From positions 1 through 22,991 of the forward strand of contig CAYRMV010000044.1 in NCBI GenBank assembly GCA_964425255.1: a stretch of 22,991 nt of DNA, read 5' to 3'. The position numbers were made by a program, and so were the translations under genes. This document shows, piece by piece, positions 13,990-22,037 of this stretch (the stretch's first letter is position 1; the number at the start of each line of letters is the position of its first letter). Under the pieces are notes generated by a model. That model was not told where the DNA came from and searched no databases. It was given only the letters and a program-made list of their open reading frames with translations. Source of the DNA: CAYRMV01 sp964425255. GTDB taxonomy: Bacteria; Bacteroidota; Bacteroidia; Flavobacteriales_D; Crocinitomicaceae.

Positions 13990-14021
13990 TTTGGATAATC
14001 CATTTTCCTAGATTAGTTTTG
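13990..14021 (+). promoter_or_regulatory. Promoter of ECF sigma operon
   Basis: TTTG (13990-13993), a 20-nt spacer and TAGTTTTG (14014-14021) match both promoter parts of the Bacteroidota housekeeping sigma factor. The -7 element ends 5 nt before the ATG at 14027, implying a leader of only about 2 nt. No separate autoregulatory ECF promoter could be identified. Confidence 0.65.
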
Positions 14022-14026
14022 TCCCG

Positions 14027-14581
14027 ATGCCAGATAGAAAAAAAATAGCAGAAGACGAATTACTGAAATTACTTCAAGAGAAGAACGAAGCCGGTTTTTC
14101 GTACTTATACGACAATTACGCTGCTGCATTGAATGGTATTATTCTTCGAATTGTTCAAGATCCAGATCGAGCAAGTGATGTTTTACAAGATTCTTTTATT
14201 AAAATTTGGAAAAACATTGATAGCTATCAAACGGGCAAAGGAACTTTGTTTACGTGGATGTTAAACATTGTTCGAAATGCAGCAATTGACTCCAATCGAT
14301 CCAAACATGTCAAGTATCAAATCCAAATGGAAGATCGTGTCGTAGATATCCATAACCAGGTGGATATGCAAATGTCGACAGATCAAATTGGATTGAAAGA
14401 AACAATTGCTTCTTTAAAACCCGAATTTCAGAAGGTCATTCAGTATATATACATCCTTGGTTATACGCAACAGGATTTTTCCGATGAGTTTAACATCCCT
14501 CTTGGGACTGTTAAAACAAGGACAAGGTCTGCTTTGCAAGAATTAAGAATGTTGTTACAAGAAAGAGAATTGAAATCGTGA
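14027..14581 (+). CDS. ECF-type RNA polymerase sigma factor
   Basis: A 184-residue sigma-70 family factor of the extracytoplasmic function type. Region 2 covers about residues 20-90 (FSYLYDNYAAALNGI, then DVLQDSFIKIWKNIDSY and GTLFTWMLNIVRNAAIDSNR) and region 4 about 120-175, with the helix-turn-helix YTQQDFSDEFNIPLGTVKTRTRSAL. It would direct RNA polymerase to a small regulon when its anti-sigma factor releases it. Its TGA overlaps the GTG of the next gene by 4 nt (GTGA), a typical sigma/anti-sigma coupling. The pairing with an RskA-domain protein places it near the SigK-like group. The inducing signal is unknown. Confidence 0.93.
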   Translation: MPDRKKIAEDELLKLLQEKNEAGFSYLYDNYAAALNGIILRIVQDPDRASDVLQDSFIKIWKNIDSYQTGKGTLFTWMLNIVRNAAIDSNRSKHVKYQIQMEDRVVDIHNQVDMQMSTDQIGLKETIASLKPEFQKVIQYIYILGYTQQDFSDEFNIPLGTVKTRTRSALQELRMLLQERELKS

Positions 14582-15384
14582 ATCTAGAAAATTACATAGC
14601 ATCCGGAATCTTAGAGAGTTACGTACTTGGTATGTGCTCTAACGAAGAGCGACTTGAAGTCGATCGCCTTCGCTTGGAATTTCCTGAAATTGAAGCTGAA
14701 ATAGCTTCTATTGAAGATGCTTTCCTATCGATTTCAGGTCAGTTTGAAGTTGCTCCTGCACCCGAATTGAAATCCAAAATTTGGTCGGCAATTTCAGAGG
14801 AAACCGCTAAACACGAAGAAAAAGTAATTCCTGCACAAGAAGAGGCTAAAATCATTTCTATTGCTTCTAAACGATCGTTAAACCCTTGGATGGCCGCTGC
14901 CAGTGTTGCACTTGTATTAAGTCTTGGAGCTTATTCATGGAAACTCAATAGCGACATGAAGTTGACAAAAAATCAACTTTCGAACTTGGAGTTGGAAAAA
15001 CAAAAAACGGAACAAGAAAAAATAGAAAAAGAAAAACAACTTGCTCTCTTGGTGAATCCTTCCACAAAAAAAGTGGTACTAAAAAGTGTTCCTACTTTTC
15101 AAGATCCTAAAGCGGAAGTAACAGTCTTTTGGAATTCAACCTCTCAAGAAGTTATACTTTCCGATGTAAGTTTGCCACAAGCTCCCGAAGGAAAACAATA
15201 CCAACTTTGGGCATTGATGGACGGAAAACCAATTGATGCGGGGGTGTTTGATCAAACAGCCAAACAAAATTTGGTGTCCATGAAAAAAATCGAAAACAGC
15301 CAAGCTTTCGCAATTACCTTAGAAGAAAAAGGCGGTAGTCCCTCTCCTCATTTGGATGCTTTGTGCGTCATGGCTGCTTTGTAA
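14578..15384 (+). CDS. RskA-type anti-sigma factor
   Basis: A 268-residue single-pass membrane protein read from GTG 14578. The N-terminal cytoplasmic part (about 1-70, ILESYVLGMCSNEERLEVDRL) resembles the zinc-less anti-sigma fold of RskA proteins. One transmembrane helix lies at about 100-118, followed by a charged coiled-coil (about 120-148, LEKQKTEQEKIEKEKQ) and a periplasmic RskA domain (about 165-268, with VTVFWNSTSQEVIL, EGKQYQLWALMDGKPIDAGVF and a Ser-Pro-rich end). It should hold the sigma factor inactive at the membrane until a periplasmic signal. The GTG start is fixed by the 4-nt overlap with the sigma gene; no ATG start is nearby. Confidence 0.9.
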   Translation: MNLENYIASGILESYVLGMCSNEERLEVDRLRLEFPEIEAEIASIEDAFLSISGQFEVAPAPELKSKIWSAISEETAKHEEKVIPAQEEAKIISIASKRSLNPWMAAASVALVLSLGAYSWKLNSDMKLTKNQLSNLELEKQKTEQEKIEKEKQLALLVNPSTKKVVLKSVPTFQDPKAEVTVFWNSTSQEVILSDVSLPQAPEGKQYQLWALMDGKPIDAGVFDQTAKQNLVSMKKIENSQAFAITLEEKGGSPSPHLDALCVMAAL

Positions 15385-15462
15385 GTCTAGTTTGTTTTAA
15401 ATACCCTTTTTAAATAGAAAATTTTCCTTTTGTTTAGACACAATTGACTTGTAGAGAATGCC

Positions 15463-15470
15463 TATTTTTG
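15463..15470 (+). promoter_or_regulatory. -7 element for gamma-carbonic anhydrase-like gene
   Basis: TATTTTTG is an exact TAnnTTTG match ending 14 nt before the ATG at 15485. It overlaps an in-frame upstream ATG at 15458, which is one reason to prefer the later start. Confidence 0.55.
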
Positions 15471-15484
15471 TACTAAAACAAATT

Positions 15485-16000
15485 ATGGCACTTATAAAAC
15501 CTTGTCGTGGATTTACTCCCGAGTTTGGCTCCGATTGTTGGTTAGCTGAAAATGCAACTGTCGTGGGCGATGTAATCACCGGAAATGAATGTTCAATTTG
15601 GTTCAACGCTGTTGTGCGTGGTGATGTAAATTCCATCCGTATGGGAAACAAAGTGAACGTACAAGATGGTGCTGTGATTCATTGCACGTATGAAAAAACC
15701 AAAACGGTACTCGGAAACAATGTCTCGATTGGTCACAACGCACTTGTTCATGGCTGTACAGTTGAAGACAATGTATTAATTGGTATGGGAGCGATTGTTA
15801 TGGACAATTGTTACATCGAATCCAATTGTATCATAGCTGCGGGAGCTGTTTTACTCGAAAACACACGCGTAGAAGCATGGAGTGTTTACGCAGGAATTCC
15901 AGCAAAAAAAGTCAAAACTTTGAGCCCTGAATTGTTCGAAGGAGAAGTACAACGAATTGCAAACAATTATGTCATGTACTCCTCATGGTTCAAAGAATGA
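15485..16000 (+). CDS. Gamma-carbonic anhydrase-like hexapeptide-repeat protein
   Basis: A 171-residue left-handed beta-helix protein built of hexapeptide repeats (such as VVGDVI, VVRGDV, VLIGMG, IIAAGA). The three zinc histidines of the gamma-carbonic anhydrase family are in place: H66 in VIHCTY, and H84 and H89 in IGHNALVHG. Members of this YrdA/PaaY subgroup bind zinc but often show little or no carbonic anhydrase activity, so the reaction is uncertain. ATG 15485 (MALIKPCRGFTP) is the usual family start; the ATG at 15458 would add nine residues and cover the -7 element. A truncated haemoglobin gene follows after 60 bp on the same strand. Confidence 0.88.
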   Translation: MALIKPCRGFTPEFGSDCWLAENATVVGDVITGNECSIWFNAVVRGDVNSIRMGNKVNVQDGAVIHCTYEKTKTVLGNNVSIGHNALVHGCTVEDNVLIGMGAIVMDNCYIESNCIIAAGAVLLENTRVEAWSVYAGIPAKKVKTLSPELFEGEVQRIANNYVMYSSWFKE

Positions 16001-16060
16001 TCCTTTTCTCAAAAACTCCGACGAAAAAATGTAAAACAAGTTGAAAATACTACAATACAA

Positions 16061-16417
16061 ATGAAACAAATTACAGAAAAAGCCGACATTGAACTATTAG
16101 TCAATACATTCTATGACCAAGTTTTGAAAGATGAATTGCTTGCACCTTTATTTAAGCGACTTAATTTCGACGCACACATGCCTAAAATGATTCATTTTTG
16201 GAGTTTTGTTTTACTTGACGAACCCGGTTACACCACCAATGTCACGGACAAACACATGAATATGCCACTGAAAGAAGAACATTTCAAACAATGGCTAGCT
16301 CTTTTCCACCAAACAGTCGATCAATTATTTGAAGGAGAAAAAGCAGAAATGGCCAAACAGCGCGCATCCATTGTTGGCTGGACAATTCAACAAAAAGTAG
16401 TTAAAAAAGAAGATTAA
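16061..16417 (+). CDS. Group III truncated haemoglobin
   Basis: A 118-residue haem protein with the compact two-over-two globin fold. The probable proximal histidine is H74 in KEEHFKQWL, the distal tyrosine at B10 is likely Y18 in FYDQVL, and KMIHFWSFVLLD (about 42-53) is typical of group III. These proteins bind oxygen, nitric oxide or peroxide; few have a settled role. No -7 element is evident in the 60-bp gap, so it is probably transcribed from the promoter of the gamma-carbonic anhydrase-like gene. It is convergent with the EamA transporter, 44 bp away, and a weak TCTCTT/AAGAGA pairing (16418-16423 with 16448-16453) lies between them. Confidence 0.88.
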   Translation: MKQITEKADIELLVNTFYDQVLKDELLAPLFKRLNFDAHMPKMIHFWSFVLLDEPGYTTNVTDKHMNMPLKEEHFKQWLALFHQTVDQLFEGEKAEMAKQRASIVGWTIQQKVVKKED

Positions 16418-16461
16418 TCTCTTTTATATCTCAAATTGTAGTTTGACAAGAGAGTATTATT

Positions 16462-17358
16462 TCACTTTTTCGATGGGATATTCATCCAGATAACAGAAAA
16501 CAAAATCAACAAAATACCAGTCCACTGGAGAAAAACCAACTTTTCTCCTAAGAACAAAAATGCCATTCCAACTGATACAGGAATTTCGACTGCGGACAAA
16601 ATAGAACCCAATCCAATTCCTGTTTTTGGCATTCCATAAGCAAATAAAATGGGTGGTAAAATGGTTCCAAACAAAGCTAAAAACGGTCCATAATTGAGAA
16701 AAATTGACCAATTAAAAGTATCCAACAAAACGGGAAAAGATACAGCTAAAACAACCATAAAACCGCCAAACAACAACCAAGTTGTCTTATAAATTGGATG
16801 CAATTGATTTCCTACTCGTGAACTCGCGAACATGGTCCCTGTATACGAAAGTGCTGCCAACATCCCCCAACCAATCCCAATCCAAGAAACCGTTTCTTTA
16901 CTTGCCAACACATTCGTTGCCAGTACAGTTCCTAATAAAACCAAAACAACCGCCAAAGACTTTTGAAAACTGGGTTTTATTTTAAATAAAAGCCAATCCA
17001 CTAAAACACCCATCCAAACCGATTGCATCAGCAACACAATACCTAAAGACACTGGCACCGTTTGAATTGAAGTATAATAAAACAAACCTGTAAAACCCAA
17101 AGTAGTACCTGATAAAAGCAATTGAAAAATCACGCGTTTATTTGGTTTGGAAACCACTTGCGTTTTTTTTGATCGCATTTTTGTTAAAATGGAAAGTAAT
17201 AACAAACCTATAAACCCACAAGCAAATTGAGAAAAAACAACTTCCTCTCTGTTAAAACCTGCGTGATAAGCTAATTTGACAACAGTTGCTAACAACCCAT
17301 AAAATGCGGCACCAAATAACACAAAAAGGGACCCTAAAAGACGTTGATTTTTTGACAT
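16462..17358 (-). CDS. EamA/DMT family transporter
   Basis: A 298-residue inner-membrane protein with about ten hydrophobic helices, arranged as two EamA repeats of five, as in drug/metabolite transporter superfamily members (RhaT/YdcZ-like exporters). The first repeat begins LFVLFGAAFYGLLATVVKLAYHAG and ends near VLLGTVLATNVLA; the second begins WGMLAALSYTGTMFASSRVG and ends with GILLILFSVIWMNI before a basic tail. The substrate cannot be predicted. The ATG at 17358 lies 5 nt after an exact -7 element, so the message would be almost leaderless. It is divergent from the first histidine kinase gene. Confidence 0.85.
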   Translation of the reverse strand: MSKNQRLLGSLFVLFGAAFYGLLATVVKLAYHAGFNREEVVFSQFACGFIGLLLLSILTKMRSKKTQVVSKPNKRVIFQLLLSGTTLGFTGLFYYTSIQTVPVSLGIVLLMQSVWMGVLVDWLLFKIKPSFQKSLAVVLVLLGTVLATNVLASKETVSWIGIGWGMLAALSYTGTMFASSRVGNQLHPIYKTTWLLFGGFMVVLAVSFPVLLDTFNWSIFLNYGPFLALFGTILPPILFAYGMPKTGIGLGSILSAVEIPVSVGMAFLFLGEKLVFLQWTGILLILFSVIWMNIPSKK

Positions 17359-17363
17359 GTTAA

Positions 17364-17371
17364 CAAAGCTA
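17364..17371 (-). promoter_or_regulatory. -7 element for EamA transporter
   Basis: TAGCTTTG on the minus strand matches TAnnTTTG exactly and ends 5 nt before the ATG at 17358, implying a leader of about 2 nt. Confidence 0.55.
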
Positions 17372-17480
17372 AGGCAAAATTCGGGCTTTAAATCATCCTT
17401 TTTTTGATTTTTTCACTCTACAGTTTTAGTAAATCAATTTAATGCTTTTTTTAACAAAATGATAAATTATTCCGAAACTG

Positions 17481-17511
17481 TTGCGAACTACATCGGAATC
17501 ACTTACATTTG
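17481..17511 (+). promoter_or_regulatory. Promoter of first histidine kinase
   Basis: TTG (17481-17483), a 20-nt spacer and TACATTTG (17504-17511) resemble the two-part Bacteroidota promoter. The -7 element ends 14 nt before the ATG at 17526 and overlaps the earlier in-frame TTG reading at 17481. Confidence 0.6.
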
Positions 17512-17525
17512 TTCTAATTGAAACA

Positions 17526-19634
17526 ATGCCAATTACTCACATTCATTCGATACGCCATCTATTAATGATTGTCTCACTTTTTGTGAGCAGTTTCTTCTTT
17601 TCTCAAGAAAACACGGAATGGAAATTTAAGAATTCCCCTAAAAAAATCATTCAAACATTCCTTGATAAACAGGATACAAACCAACTTTATTTTGCATTAA
17701 GACATATAAATGCTGATTTTATCAATCACAAAAAAAACCTTCCCGTTGAAAAACTTCTTCATTTGGAAGAGAAAATGAAACAATATAATCAGAGAGAATT
17801 GCCACCCCTATACCAAACTTTTGTTTATTCTTTGCTGCGACAACATTACATCAGTGTTAACAATCGAAATGCTTATTTTGTAAATACATACAAACAGTAT
17901 CAAACACTTTTACGCTCCGAAAACACAACGCAACTAACTTGGATTCTCATCAACATTGGAAATCTATTTTACGAGGAATCCAATTTTGATCGTGCAAGAT
18001 CATTTTACGCAGAAGCCGAAAAAATCGCTCAAAAAAACAAACATGACTACGCCCTGAGTGTTGTTTACATGAATTATGGATTGTGCTGGTACAAAGAAAA
18101 AAACTACCAAAAATCAATTCAATTTCTACAAAAAGCTACTAAGCTTCGTATAGAAGACCCGAAAGGAAATCCAAAATTTGCCTCTTTCACCGTTTTAAAA
18201 GAAGCCGATTCTCGACTAGCAATGAATCAATTAGATTCCTGTTTATCTTTACTCAAAAAGGCAGAAACTATTTATACAGATTTGGGTGATGAAACCAAAC
18301 TTCTTGTTGAATATTCAATTTTAAAACATTTTAGTTGGGCTAAATACCTAGAACGTACAAGAAAAATTAATGACGCTTTCAGCGAAATTAAAAAAGGAAG
18401 ACAAAAAGCACTTGATTTGGGATTAGAAAACCTCGTACTTGAATCGTACATGTTAGAACTAGAAATGGCGCATCGCTGTAAAAAATTCGAACATGCAAAT
18501 ACCCTATTTACGCAAACACTTTCTTTGTTTACGACCAAAAAACAATTTGAAGATTTAATCACAATTTATGATATTCGATCAACTATTTATGCTGAACAAA
18601 ACAAACACAAAGAAGCATTTGCAACACTGCAAATCAAACAAAAATACATCGACTCACTCATTCAACAATCGGCAAACTTAGAATTAAATGCACTTGCTGC
18701 AATCGAAGGAATTTACAAGAAAGACACCGAATTAGAAAAATCCAAACAAGCTATTCATTTACTTAATCTTGAAAATGAAAACGTAAAAAGAAGATCCTAT
18801 TTCATTATTGGCCTAATCACCACCGTTTTTGTTGCTTTTGCTGTTATGTACCAACTGTATTTACGCGTTCGAAAAGCTAGAAGATATACCAACAAACTAA
18901 ATCGCAACTTAACGCAAGCAAATGATTTACTAAATGTGAAATCAGAACAATTGGAGTTGAGTAATCAAATCAAAAATCGCTTGATTTCTATCATTGGTCA
19001 CGACCTTCGAAATCCGCTCAACCGCATGAAAGTGGAATTGACCATGGCAAAACGAACCCTGAAAGACCCCGTTGAACTCGATTCAGTTGAAAAAACACTA
19101 AGTGAAACAACCGCTTTGTTGGAACAATTATTGAATTGGTCAAAAACCCAACATCAATCTGCTCGAATCCACCCATACCCTACTGATTTGATTCATTTAC
19201 TCAAAGAAGTGTACGATTTTTATGCTCCCGAAATGGAACGAAAACACATTCTAATTGAATTTCCTTCCAAAGAAGTTCGTGTTTTTGTTGATCCAAACTT
19301 CTTGAAAACCCTTATACGAAATATATACAGCAATCTTCTAACTATTCTCAGAGGAGGCGGTAATGTTATTGTATCAACCAAAGAAGAAAAAAATGAAATT
19401 ACCTTGACATTTTGTGATAATGGTAATGGATTTCAAACAGATATGATTGCCTATTTCAATGACCCTGACATTGACCTCGCTTCCGTAAGTAGTGGACTTG
19501 GTCTTGTTATTTGCAAAGAATTAGCGCAAATGAATCAATGGCCAATTCGAATTTACAATTGCGACAAAAAAGGGGCTTGTGTCGAAATTTTACTCCCAAA
19601 AAACTTGGATTCAACTGAAAAATCAACCCAATAA
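17526..19634 (+). CDS. TPR sensor histidine kinase, first of tandem pair
   Basis: A 702-residue membrane kinase from ATG 17526. Order: signal peptide or N-terminal helix (about 10-26, ending FFFSQ), a periplasmic region of about 380 residues with TPR-like helices (clear around WILINIGNLFYEESNFDRARSFY), a transmembrane helix (about 424-446), a coiled coil, the dimerisation and phosphoacceptor box GHDLRNPLNR with H492, and an ATPase domain (about 575-695) with DNGNGF and SGLGLVICKEL boxes. In the N-box the last Asn is kept (RNIYSN), but the usual Ala and Lys after it are Leu and Ile. The next gene is a clear paralog. TPRs outside the membrane would sense a peptide, envelope protein or complex. 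The true partner is probably the LuxR-type regulator at 22037. Confidence 0.88.
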   Translation: MPITHIHSIRHLLMIVSLFVSSFFFSQENTEWKFKNSPKKIIQTFLDKQDTNQLYFALRHINADFINHKKNLPVEKLLHLEEKMKQYNQRELPPLYQTFVYSLLRQHYISVNNRNAYFVNTYKQYQTLLRSENTTQLTWILINIGNLFYEESNFDRARSFYAEAEKIAQKNKHDYALSVVYMNYGLCWYKEKNYQKSIQFLQKATKLRIEDPKGNPKFASFTVLKEADSRLAMNQLDSCLSLLKKAETIYTDLGDETKLLVEYSILKHFSWAKYLERTRKINDAFSEIKKGRQKALDLGLENLVLESYMLELEMAHRCKKFEHANTLFTQTLSLFTTKKQFEDLITIYDIRSTIYAEQNKHKEAFATLQIKQKYIDSLIQQSANLELNALAAIEGIYKKDTELEKSKQAIHLLNLENENVKRRSYFIIGLITTVFVAFAVMYQLYLRVRKARRYTNKLNRNLTQANDLLNVKSEQLELSNQIKNRLISIIGHDLRNPLNRMKVELTMAKRTLKDPVELDSVEKTLSETTALLEQLLNWSKTQHQSARIHPYPTDLIHLLKEVYDFYAPEMERKHILIEFPSKEVRVFVDPNFLKTLIRNIYSNLLTILRGGGNVIVSTKEEKNEITLTFCDNGNGFQTDMIAYFNDPDIDLASVSSGLGLVICKELAQMNQWPIRIYNCDKKGACVEILLPKNLDSTEKSTQ

Positions 19635-19689
19635 TATTCACTTTTTCAAATTCAAGAAAAAGAAATTAGTAAGTTGTACTAGAATACAT

Positions 19690-19697
19690 TACTTTTG
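19690..19697 (+). promoter_or_regulatory. -7 element for second histidine kinase
   Basis: TACTTTTG is an exact TAnnTTTG match 48 nt before the ATG at 19746, without a clear -33 partner. It suggests the second kinase and the regulator can be transcribed apart from the first kinase. Confidence 0.45.
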
Positions 19698-19745
19698 ATT
19701 CGTCAAAAGCATAGTAAGATTCCCTCTCAAAGTCAAAGTCACAGA

Positions 19746-22037
19746 ATGAAAATCCGGCTTATTTTCCTGTTTTTACTTGTCGCTGTTCCTGTTCTTAGTC
19801 AACAGAAACTCGACCAAAAACAAATGCCCTATTTTCAAACTATTAATTCCTACATTTATCAAAACGACACCACCAATTTACTCTCAAGTCTTCAAAAAAT
19901 CTCTTCCGATTTTTTAACATATGCTCCCTTTCTCAATGAAAAATGGGTCGATAAGTTGACCACAAAAATCGTCAATGAAGAAACAAAATACCGGGTTCAT
20001 GCCCATTCTATCGCGAGGCAATTCTACTTAAATTCAAAAAGCCAAAACAAACTATTCGAAAATACATATTTAGAATACAAAGACTTAGCAAGTTTAGGAA
20101 ACGACAAAAACATGCTCTGGATTTTGGTGGATCTAGGGAATGTATTCTTTTCCGAACGTGATTATGTGCGCGCAGAAGAGTTCTATTCTAAAGCACAAAA
20201 AATTGCTCTCAAACACAAAGAGATTTATGCACTTTCTGTCATTTATTTGAATTATGCATTGATTGATTTTGAACAAAATAACTTCAAAGATGCAATATCT
20301 GGTTTTCATCAGACTTCAACTATCCGAATGAAACTAGAAAACCCTAAAATGGCGTCTTTTTCGCAGGTTATGGTAGCATTATCTTGGACCAAACTTCACC
20401 AAGCAGATTCTGCTGAAATCGCATTGAATACAGCAAAAAAAACCTATTATCACCTTGGAAAAAATGACATTCAATTAAATACTATTCCCTACGAAATTCA
20501 TTTAGTACAGTCCCAAATTTACAAAGAAAGAAAGCAATTTGATAAAGCATTAAATGAAATTAATTTGGCCATTAAACTGGCATTAAAAATCAAACTTCAA
20601 GTTGATTTTTTCACTGCAATCTATTACAAAGCAAACATTTACCTGGATGCGAACAAAGTAGATTTGGCACGAAAAGAATATGAAAACTTACTGCTTAAAG
20701 TGGAAAAAGATAGCTTGTTAGTCGAACTTTCGTATGTGTACAAACAATTGAGCACAATCGAATCGAAACTGAACAACCACAAAAAAGCCAATGAATATTT
20801 ATTAAAAATGTTAGCAATTGATGAATTAATCGATGAACGAAACAACAGTTCTGAACTTCAATTCATGCGAACACTTTCGGCAACGTATGAAAGTGATTTA
20901 AAATTGCAACAAGCGAGACAAAAAATCGATCAAGTTGAAGCGCTGAAGGAAAAAGAAAAACTCCAACGTAATTTAGCTATTTTTATCAGTTCAGTTTTTG
21001 TCATCTCTTTCACCATCATTTTGTTTCTATTCCTAAAAGTGCGAAAAAACCAACGTGCATTAAAAGAACTTTACGATCAACTGCGCGAAAGTAATGATAT
21101 AATCTCTGTAAAATCAGGTCAACTCGAACGTTCGAATCAAATCAAAGACAAACTTTTCTCCATCATTGCACATGATTTACGCAATCCACTCAACCGTATG
21201 TCAGTCGAAATTGCCATTGCGAAACGTATGTTAGAAGACAAATCACTTATTCAACCCGTTGAAAATACACTCCGTGAAACAATCAGTTTGTTTGAACGTC
21301 TTCTTCAGTGGTCAAAAATGGAAACGAATCAACACATTTACCTTCCAGTTGCTATCGATTTAAATGAAAACATCAACAAAGTTGTTTCCTTCTACTTACC
21401 CGAAATTCAATTACGAAACATTGAAATTATCAATACAAATGAAACGTATTTTGTTCATGTCGACCCAAATTTTCTTCAAACCCTACTCCGAAACATTATC
21501 AGTAATTCCATTTCTGCCGTATTGAAAAACGGAACGGTAAAAATTGATATTATGAATGTAGATTCACAATTTGTCACGCTTCGTTTTCAAGATTCAGGCA
21601 AAGGTTTTCCAGTGGAAGTAATTCGCTATTTCAATCAACGAGATGCTAATTTGAATGAAATAAGTACTGGTTTAGGTTTGATTTTATGCAAAGAATTAAT
21701 CAAAATCAGTGGATGGAAAATGTACATTGAAAACGGAGGTGAATTCGGTGGTGCTTCGATACAATTGCGTCTCCCTTTAGCTGAGACAATTGAAAGTGCT
21801 CAACTGACTTATGAAAAATTAGTAGCTGAAATTCAGTTATCTCAACCTTGGAAAGAAAAATTATGGCCCATTCGTTCGTATAAATTTTACCAAGTTTCAC
21901 AAATCCGTCAATTCCTTAAAACAGTAGAAATTCCTCTTGAAAAAGATGTCAAACTTTGGCGTGATGCCGTTGAAAAATCCGTTCACGATGGCAATTCCGA
22001 ATTATTTGACTTACTTTTAGATAAATTGAATCCGTGA
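19746..22037 (+). CDS. TPR sensor histidine kinase with C-terminal extension
   Basis: A 763-residue paralog of the preceding kinase with the same order: signal peptide (about 1-19, ending VLSQQ), periplasmic TPR-like region (WILVDLGNVFFSERDYVRAEEFY and following pairs of helices), transmembrane helix (about 410-432), coiled coil, HisKA box AHDLRNPLNR with H476, and ATPase domain with RNIISN, DSGKGF and TGLGLILCKEL. Unlike its neighbour it continues for about 80 residues past the ATPase domain (about 683-763), a predicted helical stretch ending KLWRDAVEKSVHDGNSELFDLLLDKLNP. ATG 19746 is used because an in-frame TTG at 19695 falls inside the -7 element. Its TGA overlaps the ATG of the regulator by one base, implying translational coupling and a fixed kinase/regulator ratio. 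Confidence 0.9.
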   Translation: MKIRLIFLFLLVAVPVLSQQKLDQKQMPYFQTINSYIYQNDTTNLLSSLQKISSDFLTYAPFLNEKWVDKLTTKIVNEETKYRVHAHSIARQFYLNSKSQNKLFENTYLEYKDLASLGNDKNMLWILVDLGNVFFSERDYVRAEEFYSKAQKIALKHKEIYALSVIYLNYALIDFEQNNFKDAISGFHQTSTIRMKLENPKMASFSQVMVALSWTKLHQADSAEIALNTAKKTYYHLGKNDIQLNTIPYEIHLVQSQIYKERKQFDKALNEINLAIKLALKIKLQVDFFTAIYYKANIYLDANKVDLARKEYENLLLKVEKDSLLVELSYVYKQLSTIESKLNNHKKANEYLLKMLAIDELIDERNNSSELQFMRTLSATYESDLKLQQARQKIDQVEALKEKEKLQRNLAIFISSVFVISFTIILFLFLKVRKNQRALKELYDQLRESNDIISVKSGQLERSNQIKDKLFSIIAHDLRNPLNRMSVEIAIAKRMLEDKSLIQPVENTLRETISLFERLLQWSKMETNQHIYLPVAIDLNENINKVVSFYLPEIQLRNIEIINTNETYFVHVDPNFLQTLLRNIISNSISAVLKNGTVKIDIMNVDSQFVTLRFQDSGKGFPVEVIRYFNQRDANLNEISTGLGLILCKELIKISGWKMYIENGGEFGGASIQLRLPLAETIESAQLTYEKLVAEIQLSQPWKEKLWPIRSYKFYQVSQIRQFLKTVEIPLEKDVKLWRDAVEKSVHDGNSELFDLLLDKLNP

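Noticed and set aside
19641..19662. CTTTTTC/GAAAAAG pairing between the two kinase genes as a terminator
   Set aside because: The 7-bp stem is almost all A-T with no U-tract after it; too weak to call.
21790..22034. Hpt phosphotransfer domain at the end of the second kinase
   Set aside because: The segment has one His (in VHDGNSE) but not the surrounding Hpt pattern and is shorter than a typical Hpt domain.
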